Below are positions 36,580 to 45,783 of a DNA stretch of 64,000 bases, piece by piece. The position numbers were made by a program, and so were the translations under genes. The first letter of the stretch is position 1. Each line of letters begins with the position of its first letter. Source of the stretch: Bacteroidia bacterium (lineage in GTDB: Bacteria > Bacteroidota > Bacteroidia > B-17B0 > Aurantibacillaceae); NCBI GenBank assembly GCA_014378485.1, contig JACMNO010000030.1, forward strand, positions 53,007 through 117,006, in the 5' to 3' direction. The notes under the pieces are model-generated. The model saw nothing but the letters and a program-made list of their open reading frames with translations, did no database searches and was not told the DNA's origin.

Positions 36580-36891
36580 CTAGTTCTTTAATCTGCTTAA
36601 TAAATCAATGTCAATGCTTTTGAAATTACGATATACCATCGATAAGATAGCCAATCCTACTGCAACTTCAGCCGCAGCTACAGCCATAATAAAAAATACA
36701 AACACTTGTCCTGAAGGATCGTTATGTAAGGTTGAAAAAGCAACCAATAATAAATTAACTGCATTCAACATTAATTCGATACACATAAAAATAATGATAG
36801 CGTTTCTACGCGCCATTACGCCAATTACACCAATGATAAAAATCACAGCGCTTAACATGATGTAAAAATTAATAGGAATTCCGTTTAGCAT
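36580..36891 (-). CDS. nuoK: NADH-quinone oxidoreductase subunit K
   Basis: This small 103-residue membrane subunit of complex I has three helices and the conserved glutamates used in the proton path: Glu in [14 protein letters not shown] and Glu in [12 protein letters not shown]. Length and topology are standard. It is placed between nuoJ (12 bases away) and nuoL (3 bases). Confidence 0.95.
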   Translation of the reverse strand: MLNGIPINFYIMLSAVIFIIGVIGVMARRNAIIIFMCIELMLNAVNLLLVAFSTLHNDPSGQVFVFFIMAVAAAEVAVGLAILSMVYRNFKSIDIDLLSRLKN

Positions 36892-36903
36892 ACTATTTAA
36901 GAT

Positions 36904-37443
36904 TTATGAATTAGTTGTTTCTTTTGAGTTAATGTTAGTGTCGCGTTTCCCAATCATAATGGCTCCAACCAGTGCAGCCAATAATAAAATGGAAGCGATT
37001 TCGAAAGGGAATAAGAATTCAGAAAATAAAACCTTACCTAAATTCTTCACCAATCCAATTTGGGAAGAGCCTGTTTGTACCAGTTGTATTTGTTCGGCGC
37101 CTCTTAATGCACCAACCATTACAAATAATAAAACACCGCCAACAATACCTGCTATAAAACGAGTGCCAATATGTTTTTGCGGCTCAGTATCAGCATCCAA
37201 ATTCATTAGCATGATAATAAATAAGAACAATACCATAATGGCTCCTGCGTAAACAACGATATGCACGATGGCTAAAAACTGGGCATTTAATAATAAATAA
37301 TGGCCTGCTATACAGAAGAAAGTTAAAACCAAATACAGAACTGAATTAACGGGGTTTCTTGTAAAAACCACCATGAGCGCGAACATAATAGCCAGGAAAG
37401 ATAAAATTCCGAAAAGCCATTGTGTAATTGTGTATCCTAACAT
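36904..37443 (-). CDS. nuoJ: NADH-quinone oxidoreductase subunit J
   Basis: This 179-residue membrane subunit has five helices. VVFTRNPVNSVLYLVLTF and HIVVYAGAIMVLFLFIIML are the diagnostic NuoJ segments; the latter is the helix that forms a pi-bulge in complex I. ALVGAIMIGKRD closes the membrane part. It starts 9 bases after the nuoI stop. Confidence 0.95.
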   Translation of the reverse strand: MLGYTITQWLFGILSFLAIMFALMVVFTRNPVNSVLYLVLTFFCIAGHYLLLNAQFLAIVHIVVYAGAIMVLFLFIIMLMNLDADTEPQKHIGTRFIAGIVGGVLLFVMVGALRGAEQIQLVQTGSSQIGLVKNLGKVLFSEFLFPFEIASILLLAALVGAIMIGKRDTNINSKETTNS

Positions 37444-37452
37444 ATATATAGT

Positions 37453-38061
37453 TTAGTGTTTGTTTCCTTTGTTTAATTTTTTGTCAAATAACTCATTATG
37501 CTTTAATCCGGGGATTTTTTTGAAGGCTAACACTTCAGGCGTTTGCCTTATTGAAACATCAATCCGCTTATCAATTTTCTCCACTAATTTGTCTTTCCCA
37601 TAAATAAAATCTTTACGTTCAAATTCCGTATCAACCAACCTGTCTGTTAAGAAAATAGCTTCTTTCGGACAAGCTTCTTCACATAAACCACAGAAAATGC
37701 AACGCAGCATATCTATTTCATAAGTGGCTGCATATTTTTCTTCACGGTACAAATGTTCTTCCCCTTTTTTACGCTCGCCGCTGGTCATGGTAATTGCTTC
37801 TGCAGGGCAGGCAATGGCGCACATTCCGCAAGAGGTACAACGCTCTGCTCCATTTTCATCCAATTTCAGCACATGCTGTCCACGAAAAACTGGAGCAATT
37901 GGGCGCTTTTGTTCAGGGTACATAATGGTTGGAGACTTCTTAAACAAGTGGCTTGCTGTAATGATCATCCCTTTTATAATCGCCGGCAAATACAATCTTT
38001 CAGCAAAACTTTGCTCTTTATTTGATACGACTACTTTTCTATTTGTTAATTGCATTGTCAC
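37453..38061 (-). CDS. nuoI: NADH-quinone oxidoreductase subunit I
   Basis: NuoI is the peripheral ferredoxin-like subunit that carries electrons through two [4Fe-4S] clusters (N6a, N6b) toward NuoB. Both cysteine motifs are intact: RCTSCGMCAIACPAEAI and RCIFCGLCEEACPKEAI. The N-terminal ~60 residues include the amphipathic helix that touches the membrane arm (MIITASHLFKK). The start could be either of two ATGs two codons apart (MTM). The longer one leaves 5 bases after the nuoH stop. Confidence 0.95.
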   Translation of the reverse strand: MTMQLTNRKVVVSNKEQSFAERLYLPAIIKGMIITASHLFKKSPTIMYPEQKRPIAPVFRGQHVLKLDENGAERCTSCGMCAIACPAEAITMTSGERKKGEEHLYREEKYAATYEIDMLRCIFCGLCEEACPKEAIFLTDRLVDTEFERKDFIYGKDKLVEKIDKRIDVSIRQTPEVLAFKKIPGLKHNELFDKKLNKGNKH

Positions 38062-38066
38062 TAATT

Positions 38067-39122
38067 TTAAAAATGAATATTTCCTCTGAAAAATTCTACT
38101 ACTACTGTTAAAGCCAGGTTAAATAACGACAATGGCAATAACGTTTTCCATCCTAAGTTCATTAACTGGTCATAACGGAAGCGGGGTAATGTCCAGCGGA
38201 TCCACATGAACAAACAAACAAAACCAAAGATCTTTGCGATCAGTACACCGAATCCGATCAGGGAAATCCACACAGAACCATCTGCCAATCCAAGTTTCTC
38301 GTAAAGTTCATGTGCAAAAGGGAAATTATAACCGCCAAAGTAGAGAGTTGCTAATACTGCTGAAGAAATAAACATGTTGATATATTCAGCAAATAAGTAT
38401 AAACCTAATTTCATGGATGAATATTCTGTGTGATAACCTCCTACTAATTCTGTTTCACACTCAGGTAAATCAAAGGGGGCGCGGTTGGTTTCTGCTAATG
38501 CACAGATAAAGAAAATTAAAAATCCTAAAGGTTGCCATACAAAATTAGCAAAGCCAGCATCCTGACCTTCTACTATTTCTTTTAAACTCAATGAACCTCC
38601 TGAAGAAATGATTAACGCAATTAGGGCAATTCCCATTGGTATTTCATAACTAATCATTTGAGAAGAAGCGCGAACAGCACCTAATAAAGCAAATTTATTG
38701 TTGGATGCCCAGCCTCCAATCATGATTCCGTAAACACCAATAGACGCAACACCTAATAAATAAATAACACCAATATTAATGTCAGTAATTTGTAAATCGT
38801 AAACATGACTGCCGATCATTACCGGTTTTGCCCATGGAATAACAGAACTTGTAATTACTGCAGTGATCATAAAAATACATGGTCCCAAAATAAATAAAGA
38901 TCGGTTAGAAACATTTGGGATAATCTCTTCTTTCATGAACATTTTTACCCCATCTGCTATTGGCTGTAATAGTCCGCCCCAACCTGCACGGCTTGGGCCT
39001 TTTCGATCCTGCAAAAACGCAGCGAATTTTCTTTCCCATAACGTAGAGTATGCTGCCGCTGCCAAGCAAAGAATAAATACTCCTATGCACATGAGGGCTT
39101 TGTATATTAAAAATGCTGTCAT
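38067..39122 (-). CDS. nuoH: NADH-quinone oxidoreductase subunit H
   Basis: This 351-residue membrane subunit lies at the quinone-binding junction. Diagnostic blocks are WERKFAAFLQDRKGPSRAGW near the N-terminus, EIPMGIALIALII, AETNRAPFDLPECETELVGG (the acidic loop of the quinone chamber) and RWTLPRFRYDQLM at the end. About eight membrane helices are present. The 82-base gap to nuoG upstream is larger than most in this operon and shows no clear feature. Confidence 0.96.
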   Translation of the reverse strand: MTAFLIYKALMCIGVFILCLAAAAYSTLWERKFAAFLQDRKGPSRAGWGGLLQPIADGVKMFMKEEIIPNVSNRSLFILGPCIFMITAVITSSVIPWAKPVMIGSHVYDLQITDINIGVIYLLGVASIGVYGIMIGGWASNNKFALLGAVRASSQMISYEIPMGIALIALIISSGGSLSLKEIVEGQDAGFANFVWQPLGFLIFFICALAETNRAPFDLPECETELVGGYHTEYSSMKLGLYLFAEYINMFISSAVLATLYFGGYNFPFAHELYEKLGLADGSVWISLIGFGVLIAKIFGFVCLFMWIRWTLPRFRYDQLMNLGWKTLLPLSLFNLALTVVVEFFRGNIHF

Positions 39123-39204
39123 ATATTTTATTTCAATTCTTCTTTTATGTTCTCAACTTCGATAGAACTAACAAAACTGTCAATCTACGTAGATCGAATT
39201 TTAA

Positions 39205-40188
39205 TTATGGTCTTTTATCAAATGGTATAAATCCAAGTGCTCTTTGTTGTTTCATTACCTGCACTTTCAATTCATTTAAATTATTATAATGATTTTGCGA
39301 GATCACACTAGCTCTGTGAATCTGAGAAGGGCCCTCAACTTTCCAGTCAGAAACATTCTTTCTTTCAAAACGACAGGTATTGCAAATAAATTCATTCACT
39401 TCGCCCCAAATATCTTTGCGGCCAGTAACACGAAGAACATCAGCGCCTTTCATCCATAAACGCACTTTACCCAAACATTTTTTGCAATCACAAGTGGCAT
39501 CTACAGGGTTTGTAAACCAAACACGGCTCTTGAAACGGAAGGTTTTATCAGTTAACGCTCCAACCGGGCAAACATCAATCACATTTCCTGAAAAATCATT
39601 TTCAATGATGTTTTCAATGTATGTAGAAATCTCAGCAGCATCTCCACGGTGCATCACACCATGTACACGATTATCTGTTAATTGTTCGGCAACCTTTACA
39701 CAACGGAAACACATAATGCAACGGTTCATGTGTAACTGAACATATTTACCAATATCAATGCGTTCAAATTCCCTACGTGGAAATTCATAACGTGTATTCA
39801 CTGCTCCATGTTCGTAACTCAAATCCTGTAAACTACATTCACCTGCTTGATCACAAACAGGACAATCCAAAGGATGGTTTATTAATAAAAACTCAACCAC
39901 ACCTTTACGTGCCTCTAAAACATCAGCATTAATTGTATTTTCAACAACCATTCCGTCCATTACTTCTGTACGGCAACTCGCCACAGGCTTTGGCATTGGT
40001 GTGGGATTAGCGGTACTGCCTTGTGTTACTTTCACAATACAGGTACGGCAATAACCACCACTTGTTTTTAGTGAAGAATAATAGCACATGGCTGGCGGAG
40101 CTACCTCCGGCCCGATCATCCGTGCTGCCTGAAGAATTGTGGTACCCTTTGGTACGTCAATTTCTATTCCATCTATTGTTACTTTCAT
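39205..40188 (-). CDS. nuoG: NADH-quinone oxidoreductase subunit G, short form
   Basis: NuoG carries electrons between the NuoF flavin site and NuoI. At 327 residues it keeps the [2Fe-2S] N1b ligands Cys35, Cys47, Cys50 and Cys72; the His-Cys3 N5 ligands His105, Cys109, Cys112 and Cys118; and the N4 ligands Cys157, Cys160, Cys163 and Cys207. A further set, Cys233/235/238 with Cys269/272, resembles the start of the molybdopterin-type domain (N7 region). The large C-terminal molybdopterin-like domain of the ~900-residue enterobacterial NuoG is absent. Such short NuoG proteins are common in Bacteroidota. The preceding TonB-domain gene ends 3 bases upstream. Confidence 0.93.
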   Translation of the reverse strand: MKVTIDGIEIDVPKGTTILQAARMIGPEVAPPAMCYYSSLKTSGGYCRTCIVKVTQGSTANPTPMPKPVASCRTEVMDGMVVENTINADVLEARKGVVEFLLINHPLDCPVCDQAGECSLQDLSYEHGAVNTRYEFPRREFERIDIGKYVQLHMNRCIMCFRCVKVAEQLTDNRVHGVMHRGDAAEISTYIENIIENDFSGNVIDVCPVGALTDKTFRFKSRVWFTNPVDATCDCKKCLGKVRLWMKGADVLRVTGRKDIWGEVNEFICNTCRFERKNVSDWKVEGPSQIHRASVISQNHYNNLNELKVQVMKQQRALGFIPFDKRP

Positions 40189-40191
40189 TCT

Positions 40192-40896
40192 TTAATTATT
40201 TGTACAATATTTTTGCTGATACTCTTTTGCATTACTAACTATCTTATTATTAGTATTTCCATAAAGCTCATTTATTTTTTTATAACAATTACATGCGTCT
40301 TCATTTTTCTTTTTTAATGAATAAATAACCGCTGTAGTATACAATACATCAACATCAGATTGATCTTCTGCTTTTTTCAAATTAATCAATGCCGAATTAA
40401 CATCTCCTTTTTCTAAACATCCTTTTGCTGCCAGGTAATCATTATTTTTATTATTTATATTAAACATAAAATATGGATCACCAAGACCATAAGAAACAGG
40501 CAAATTAAAATAAACAGGGACCTCTTTTCCGCTTTGCTTTCCAGGCTTCCATTTAGGCATGTAACTCATCATTGTTTTTGCCTCTTCATCAAGTTCCTTA
40601 ACACCAGAGCTTTTTAATACAATCACATCCTTTACTTGTCCTGTCTCAGAAACAACAAACTTTAAAAATACTTTTCCACCAATGTTTTTTTCTTTTATTG
40701 AATTAGGGTATATACTATTAATTTGAATAAATTTCATCATTTGTTGCATGCCTCCCGGAAATTCAGGCATCTCTTCAACTACAGTAAAAATTTCAGGTTT
40801 TTCTTGTGTTAATGCATGATCATTTATCGAATCCTTCTTTTGAGCAAAAGAATCCTTTCCAAACAGAAATAATAATATGTAAACTAAAAACTTCAC
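40192..40896 (-). CDS. TonB C-terminal-domain protein embedded in the nuo operon
   Basis: The 234 residues have a Sec signal-like N-terminus (about 1-18, ending SFAQ), a short linker, and a TonB-type C-terminal domain (about 45-136: YPNSIKEKNIGGKVFLKF, VSETGQVKDVIVLKSSG, MPKWKPGKQSGKEV). A helical, cysteine-bearing region (about 150-234) then resembles one or two TPR units (GDVNSALINLKKAEDQ, KNEDACNCYKKI). Energy-coupling TonB normally has an uncleaved anchor and a Pro-rich spacer, both missing here, so it may be a soluble periplasmic protein that binds a TonB-box or other partner. It abuts nuoF directly and nuoG by 3 bases and must be co-transcribed. No link to complex I is known to me. Confidence 0.8.
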   Translation of the reverse strand: MKFLVYILLFLFGKDSFAQKKDSINDHALTQEKPEIFTVVEEMPEFPGGMQQMMKFIQINSIYPNSIKEKNIGGKVFLKFVVSETGQVKDVIVLKSSGVKELDEEAKTMMSYMPKWKPGKQSGKEVPVYFNLPVSYGLGDPYFMFNINNKNNDYLAAKGCLEKGDVNSALINLKKAEDQSDVDVLYTTAVIYSLKKKNEDACNCYKKINELYGNTNNKIVSNAKEYQQKYCTNN

Positions 40897-42234
40897 TTAT
40901 GCTCTTACTAAATTTAATCTATCGTAATGAGAAATATCTACAAATTTTTTCTTTTGTGCAATTTCAATAAATTCATGTTTGAAGTGACGAATAGCTGCTG
41001 CTACTGGCCATGCAGCTGCTTCACCTAAAGGACAAATCGTTTTTCCTTCAATTTTACTTTGAATGTCCCACAATAATTCAACATCACTTTCATTCGCTGT
41101 TCCATTCAAGAACTTCTGTAATATTTTTTCCATCCAACCTGTTCCTTCACGACAAGGTGAACATTGTCCGCAAGACTCGTGATGATAAAAGCGGGCGAAC
41201 GTAAATAAATTCTTAACGATGCTTGTGTCCTCGTCCATAGCAATAAAGCCACCTGAACCTAACATAGTGCCACTTTGGAAACCACCATCTGCCAAACTTT
41301 CGTAAGTCATTAAACGAGGTTCGCCTTTAGCAGTTTTTAAAATTAATTCGGCCGGTAAAATTGGCACCGATGAACCACCAGCTACCACAGCTTTTAATTT
41401 TTTTCCGTTACGGATTCCTCCACAATATTCATCACTGTAAATAAAATCTTCAACGGTAATTCCTAGTTCAATTTCGTAAACCCCTGGTTTATTGATATGC
41501 CCGGAAGCAGAAATTAATTTTGTTCCTGTAGATTTTCCTACGCCGATTTTTGCGTATTCCTCTCCGCCCATATTCACAATTGGAACAACAGCGGCAATAG
41601 TCTCAACGTTATTAACAACAGTCGGGCAACCCCACAAACCGGCTACAGCAGGAAATGGCGGCTTAATACGTGGGTTACCACGCTTGCCTTCCAGTGATTC
41701 CAATAAAGCAGTTTCTTCTCCGCATATATAAGCGCCACCGCCAACCTGTATATAACAGTCGTGAGAGAAATCAGTTCCTAAAATATTTTTTCCTAACAAA
41801 CCGGCAGCATAAGCTTCTGCGATAGCGGCTTCTACAATACGTGCTACATAAAAGTATTCTCCACGAATGTAGATGTAAGAAGTTTTTGCCCCTAATGCAT
41901 AAGAAGAAGTAATCATTCCTTCAATGAGTGCATGAGGAATTTTTTCCATCAAGTAACGGTCTTTAAAAGTTCCCGGCTCCGACTCATCTGCGTTACAAAC
42001 CAAGTAACGTTCAACACCTTCCGGCTTTGCTAAAAAACTCCATTTCAATCCGGTTGGAAAACCTGCGCCACCACGGCCACGCAATCCTGATTTTTTCACT
42101 TCATCAGTTACCTGATCCGGCTGCATTGTTTTTAATGCTTTTTCAACAGATGCATAACCACCATTTGCGCGATACACTTCCAACGTATGAATGTTAGGTA
42201 TGTGATCGTTATGTATTAATAATTTTCTTCCCAT
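40897..42234 (-). CDS. nuoF: NADH-quinone oxidoreductase subunit F
   Basis: NuoF binds NADH and FMN and starts electron transfer. [13 protein letters not shown] and [14 protein letters not shown] form the NADH/FMN site, [20 protein letters not shown] follows, and the N3 [4Fe-4S] ligands are in [15 protein letters not shown] plus KTICPLGEA. The open frame starts at an ATG (42258) that lies within a hairpin repeat. I chose the ATG at 42234 ([11 protein letters not shown]), which leaves out eight repeat-derived codons. Confidence 0.95.
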   Translation of the reverse strand: MGRKLLIHNDHIPNIHTLEVYRANGGYASVEKALKTMQPDQVTDEVKKSGLRGRGGAGFPTGLKWSFLAKPEGVERYLVCNADESEPGTFKDRYLMEKIPHALIEGMITSSYALGAKTSYIYIRGEYFYVARIVEAAIAEAYAAGLLGKNILGTDFSHDCYIQVGGGAYICGEETALLESLEGKRGNPRIKPPFPAVAGLWGCPTVVNNVETIAAVVPIVNMGGEEYAKIGVGKSTGTKLISASGHINKPGVYEIELGITVEDFIYSDEYCGGIRNGKKLKAVVAGGSSVPILPAELILKTAKGEPRLMTYESLADGGFQSGTMLGSGGFIAMDEDTSIVKNLFTFARFYHHESCGQCSPCREGTGWMEKILQKFLNGTANESDVELLWDIQSKIEGKTICPLGEAAAWPVAAAIRHFKHEFIEIAQKKKFVDISHYDRLNLVRA

Positions 42235-42255
42235 ATTAAATTCTTTTACTCTTTG

Positions 42256-42293
42256 CATCTCGACTCCGCTAGATGTGACAAACTAGAGTGACA
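42256..42293. repeat. Hairpin repeat at the nuoE-nuoF junction
   Basis: CATCT (42256-42260), the core CGACTCCGCT (42261-42270) and AGATG (42271-42275) form a hairpin followed by TGACA (42276-42280), with a second partial AGAGTGACA at 42285-42293. This is the same family as the units at 23201, 23765 and 63124. It occupies most of the 64-base gap. Confidence 0.75.
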
Positions 42294-42298
42294 ATAAT

Positions 42299-42880
42299 TT
42301 ATAAAGTGTTTTTATAATCTAAATCCGTATAACTTTTTAATTTACCTTCTGCTCTGTAATTTTCTAAAAGAGTATCTACTTTTTCGTAAGTTAAGTTTTC
42401 GTGATAGCTTGCCCCACATTGAAGCATTGGTGCTGTTCCGCAAGAACCTAAACATTCGGCTACTTTTAATGAGAACATGCCATCTTTGGTAGTTTCTCCA
42501 ACTTTGATGCTCAGTTTTTTCTCAATGTATTTCACAATGTCTTCGGCACCATTTAACCAACAAGAACTTGTTTGGCAAACTTCCAATACACATTTACCCA
42601 TTGGTTTTAAATTATACATCGTATAAAAAGATGCTACTTCAAACACCTCAACCGGTCTGATTTTTAAAATGGAAGCCACGTAATCCATCGTTTCCGGACT
42701 TAACCAACCCCCAAACTCTGCCTGTGCAACATGCAATACGGGAAGTAAAGCTGATTTAATTTTTTCAGGCGGATAATGTGAAATAATCGTTTGCACTGTT
42801 TTCATACCATCCTCGCTGAAAATAGTTGCAGCGCGTTTAGCTTCATCAAATTTTTGTGCTCCGTGTACTTGTGAACTCAT
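42299..42880 (-). CDS. nuoE: NADH-quinone oxidoreductase subunit E
   Basis: This 193-residue thioredoxin-fold subunit holds the [2Fe-2S] cluster N1a. Its likely ligands are Cys102 and Cys107 (CQTSSC) and Cys143 and Cys147 (CLGSC). FGGWLSPETMDYVASIL and EVASFYTMY are further family signatures. The N-terminus is helical as usual. It starts 29 bases after the nuoD stop and is separated from nuoF by the hairpin repeat. Confidence 0.95.
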   Translation of the reverse strand: MSSQVHGAQKFDEAKRAATIFSEDGMKTVQTIISHYPPEKIKSALLPVLHVAQAEFGGWLSPETMDYVASILKIRPVEVFEVASFYTMYNLKPMGKCVLEVCQTSSCWLNGAEDIVKYIEKKLSIKVGETTKDGMFSLKVAECLGSCGTAPMLQCGASYHENLTYEKVDTLLENYRAEGKLKSYTDLDYKNTL

Positions 42881-42909
42881 ATTTATTAATTCAATCTTTT
42901 ATTTTATTT

Positions 42910-44124
42910 TTAAGAATCAAGCTCTCCTGCAATGACGTTCATACTGCTCATCGTTAAAATAGCATCAGACAACATAATTCCTTTTACCATTTCTGAATAA
43001 GCCTGGTAATAAATGAAACATGGTCTGCGGAAATGCAAACGGTAAGGTGTTCTACCACCATCACTAATTAAGTAAAATCCTAATTCACCATTTCCACCTT
43101 CCACGCAGTGATACACTTCCCCAACAGGAACATCTGTTTCTCCCATCACAATTTTAAAGTGATAGATTAATGCTTCCATGTTATTATAAACCGCTTCTTT
43201 TGGTGGCAAAAAGAAATCCGGTAAGTCGGCGTGCATTGCTCCTTCGGGCATTTTCTTTATAGCCTGCTCAATGATACTTAAGGATTGCCACATTTCATGC
43301 TGACGAACCATGAAACGGTCGTAAGTATCTCCTTGTGTTCCTACTGGAATTGTAAATGTAAAATCTTCGTATGAAGAATATGGATTCATTACACGCACAT
43401 CGTAATCAATACCTGCTGCACGCAAATTTGGTCCTGTGAAGCCATAACCAAACGCTTTTTCAGCAGTTATTGGTCCGCAGTTTACAGTACGATCCATAAA
43501 AATTTTGTTGCGTTCCAATAAATTAGAAAACTCTTTTAAGCCGGCAGGGAATTCTTTTAAAAATGTATCAATTAAATCCCAGGTTTTTTTATTAAATTCT
43601 TTATCAAAACCGCCGATGCGGCCAATGTTAGTTGTTAAGCGGGCTCCGCAAATTTCTTCAAATATCTCGTAAATTTTTTCTCTCCATTGAAATATGTACA
43701 AGAAGCCCGTCATGGCGCCTGTATCAACACCAATTACAGAATTACAAATAATGTGATCGGAGATACGCGCCAATTCCATGATGATGACACGGTGATATTC
43801 TGCACGCTTTGGAATTTTTGCTCCCAATAATTTTTCTACCGTCATATACCATCCCATGTTATTGATGGGTGATGAACAGTAATTCATTCGATCTGTTATG
43901 GGTGTAATTTGCGCGTATGGTCTGCGTTCAGCCAGTTTTTCAAATGCACGGTGAATGTAACCGATTGTGGGAGTCGCTTCATGAATGATCTCACCATCCA
44001 TTTTCAATACATTTTGAAAAATACCGTGTGTTGCAGGATGCGTAGGGCCAAGGTTTAATGTAGAGTATTCTTTCTCTTCAATCACCTCCTGGTTAATGGA
44101 GTATACAGTTTCTATTTTACTCAT
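42910..44124 (-). CDS. nuoD: NADH-quinone oxidoreductase subunit D
   Basis: This 404-residue 49-kDa-type subunit, descended from the [NiFe]-hydrogenase large subunit, lines the quinone pocket. LNLGPTHPATHG near the N-terminus contains the quinone-site histidines, and RMNYCSSPINN, RITTN-like GARLTTNIGRIGG and the C-terminal DAILTMSSMNVIAGELD are typical. NuoC and NuoD are separate genes here, not fused as in E. coli. No hydrogenase nickel ligands are present, as expected. Confidence 0.96.
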   Translation of the reverse strand: MSKIETVYSINQEVIEEKEYSTLNLGPTHPATHGIFQNVLKMDGEIIHEATPTIGYIHRAFEKLAERRPYAQITPITDRMNYCSSPINNMGWYMTVEKLLGAKIPKRAEYHRVIIMELARISDHIICNSVIGVDTGAMTGFLYIFQWREKIYEIFEEICGARLTTNIGRIGGFDKEFNKKTWDLIDTFLKEFPAGLKEFSNLLERNKIFMDRTVNCGPITAEKAFGYGFTGPNLRAAGIDYDVRVMNPYSSYEDFTFTIPVGTQGDTYDRFMVRQHEMWQSLSIIEQAIKKMPEGAMHADLPDFFLPPKEAVYNNMEALIYHFKIVMGETDVPVGEVYHCVEGGNGELGFYLISDGGRTPYRLHFRRPCFIYYQAYSEMVKGIMLSDAILTMSSMNVIAGELDS

Positions 44125-44162
44125 CTTTTAATTTGTTTCGTTCTCTTATTTCAAAAACTTAA

Positions 44163-44657
44163 TTAACGTCCAAACATATCATCTTTCTTATCTGTTCTGG
44201 CTTGATCTTCCAATGGGTATTCTTTTCTCATTGGGAAAATATCCATCTCATCCACGTTCAAAATTCGTTTCAAATTGGGATGGCCTTTGAACCTTACTCC
44301 AAAAAAATCATATGTTTCTCTTTCCATCCAGTTAGCTGTGGGATAAAGATCCGTCACCGTTGGAATTTCTGGTTTATTGATATCAAAAAATGTTTTTAAA
44401 CGAATGCGATAATTTTTCGGCATATTATGCAAATGATAAACAACGCCTAACTGTTTCTCATCTGCCGTTTGCACTCCACACAAAGTGGTTAAGAAGTGAA
44501 AATTCAGCTCCTCATCTTCCTTTAAGAACTTAAGGACGTCATGCATACTGTCTTTTTTTACAGTGAATACAGGATAATCGTAAAGAAGCGCTGCGGATTC
44601 AATTTCTCCGGGGAAACGTTCATTTAATTTTGCACTAACAATTTCTAAAAGCTCCAT
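44163..44657 (-). CDS. nuoC: NADH-quinone oxidoreductase subunit C
   Basis: This 164-residue 30-kDa-type subunit of the peripheral arm carries the family block ERETYDFFGVRFKGHPNLKR followed by EYPLEDQART. It stabilises the NuoB/NuoD contact and carries no cofactor. Length is at the short end for free-standing NuoC. It starts 8 bases after the nuoB stop. Confidence 0.95.
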   Translation of the reverse strand: MELLEIVSAKLNERFPGEIESAALLYDYPVFTVKKDSMHDVLKFLKEDEELNFHFLTTLCGVQTADEKQLGVVYHLHNMPKNYRIRLKTFFDINKPEIPTVTDLYPTANWMERETYDFFGVRFKGHPNLKRILNVDEMDIFPMRKEYPLEDQARTDKKDDMFGR

Positions 44658-44665
44658 AGTTATGA

Positions 44666-45229
44666 TTATTCTATTCCGTAAGAGTTTAACATTTTCTTAT
44701 ACTCTTCTGATTCTCTTCTTCTAAAAGATTCATTCTGAGCCATCTCCTGAATTTTTAAAACGCCTTCTAATATTTGCTCAGGACGCGGAGGACAACCGGG
44801 CACATAAACATCAACCGGAATAATTTTATCAATTCCTTGTAATACAGAATAAGTATCAAAAATACCTCCGCTGCTGGCACAAGCACCTACAGATAACACC
44901 CAGCGTGGCTCTGCCATTTGCTCATACACCTGACGTAATATTGGGCCCATTTTTTTTGCGATAGTTCCCATTACCATCAACATGTCTGCCTGACGTGGAG
45001 AGAAGCTTAATCGTTCTGATCCAAAACGACCTAAGTCGTAATGAGAGGCCATAGTAGCCATAAATTCAATACCACAACAAGAGGTTGCAAAAGGCAATGG
45101 CCATAATGAATTTTTACGGGCTAACCCAACAACATCTTCTAGTTTCGTTGCAAAAAAACCCGGCCCTTCAAGACCTTCCGGACTTTTAGCAATTTCTGGT
45201 TTTGTGCGTCTTATAATTTCTTTTGCCAT
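44666..45229 (-). CDS. nuoB: NADH-quinone oxidoreductase subunit B
   Basis: NuoB binds the terminal [4Fe-4S] cluster N2, which reduces quinone. The ligands are in ATSCCGIEFM (tandem cysteines), GACASSGGIF and VYVPGCPPRPE. The 187 residues match the family length. FDTYSVLQGIDKIIPVDVY completes the diagnostic region. It lies 24 bases after nuoA. Confidence 0.96.
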   Translation of the reverse strand: MAKEIIRRTKPEIAKSPEGLEGPGFFATKLEDVVGLARKNSLWPLPFATSCCGIEFMATMASHYDLGRFGSERLSFSPRQADMLMVMGTIAKKMGPILRQVYEQMAEPRWVLSVGACASSGGIFDTYSVLQGIDKIIPVDVYVPGCPPRPEQILEGVLKIQEMAQNESFRRRESEEYKKMLNSYGIE

Positions 45230-45253
45230 TTTTTTAAAATTTTAATACTGAAT

Positions 45254-45628
45254 TTATTCTTCCCATTTCAATGCTTTTTTTGAAAGCATATAATAAAATC
45301 CAACTAATAACAATATAATGAATGTGAATACTTCTATAACGCCCAACATACCTAATTCCTTAAAGTTTACGGCCCATGGATACATGAAAATTACTTCTAT
45401 GTCGAAAAGCACAAATAAAATAGCTACCAAGAAGTATTTAATTGCAAAAGGTAAACGCGCATTGCCTTCGGATTCAATACCACATTCGAATGACTCTAAT
45501 TTGATTTTTGTTTTACGTTTAGGGCCCATCCAATGCGAAGCAAGCATGGTTGTTACTACAAATCCCAGGGCAACAATAAACATTAATAAAATTGGTAAAT
45601 AATCTAAAGGCGATGATGCTGTATTCAT
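45254..45628 (-). CDS. nuoA: NADH-quinone oxidoreductase subunit A
   Basis: This 124-residue membrane subunit has three helices. The conserved KLESFECGIESEGNARLPF loop carries the cysteine near the quinone channel, and FLVAILFVLFDIEVIFMYPWA is the diagnostic second helix. It is the first gene of a complete 14-subunit nuo operon (A to N). The 155-base gap behind it holds a strong terminator of the neighbouring gene and must include the operon promoter, for which I see no convincing consensus match. Confidence 0.95.
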   Translation of the reverse strand: MNTASSPLDYLPILLMFIVALGFVVTTMLASHWMGPKRKTKIKLESFECGIESEGNARLPFAIKYFLVAILFVLFDIEVIFMYPWAVNFKELGMLGVIEVFTFIILLLVGFYYMLSKKALKWEE

Positions 45629-45730
45629 AAATAACAGTTTGATTAGTGAATGTAAGGATAACCATTTTTATGGAAATCATCAAATATTCAGTCTAATTTT
45701 TTGCAGAATAAACTGTTTAAAAAAGTATGA

Positions 45731-45767
45731 AAAAAGCCGTCGGTTAATGTGTAACCGACGGCTTTTT
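45731..45767 (-). terminator. Strong hairpin terminator after the beta-propeller/T9SS gene (bidirectional shape)
   Basis: AAAAAGCCGTCGGTTA (45731-45746) pairs perfectly over 16 bases with TAACCGACGGCTTTTT (45752-45767) around ATGTG. It lies between the nuoA start and the 1069-aa gene. Because that gene runs on the minus strand and begins at 48993, it ends at 45784, directly before this hairpin. Confidence 0.92.
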
Positions 45768-45783
45768 TCTGAATTTCACTTTT

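Noticed and set aside
39123..39204. Degenerate copy of the hairpin repeat in the nuoG-nuoH gap (AACTTCGATAGAAC..., with a TCTACGTAGA palindrome)
   Set aside because: Similarity to the core is too weak and no TGACA-type tail is correctly placed; left out of the family.
45629..45720. Promoter for nuoA with TTTG and TATCCTTA 20 bases apart
   Set aside because: The -7 candidate has two mismatches to TAnnTTTG; too weak to list although a promoter must lie here.
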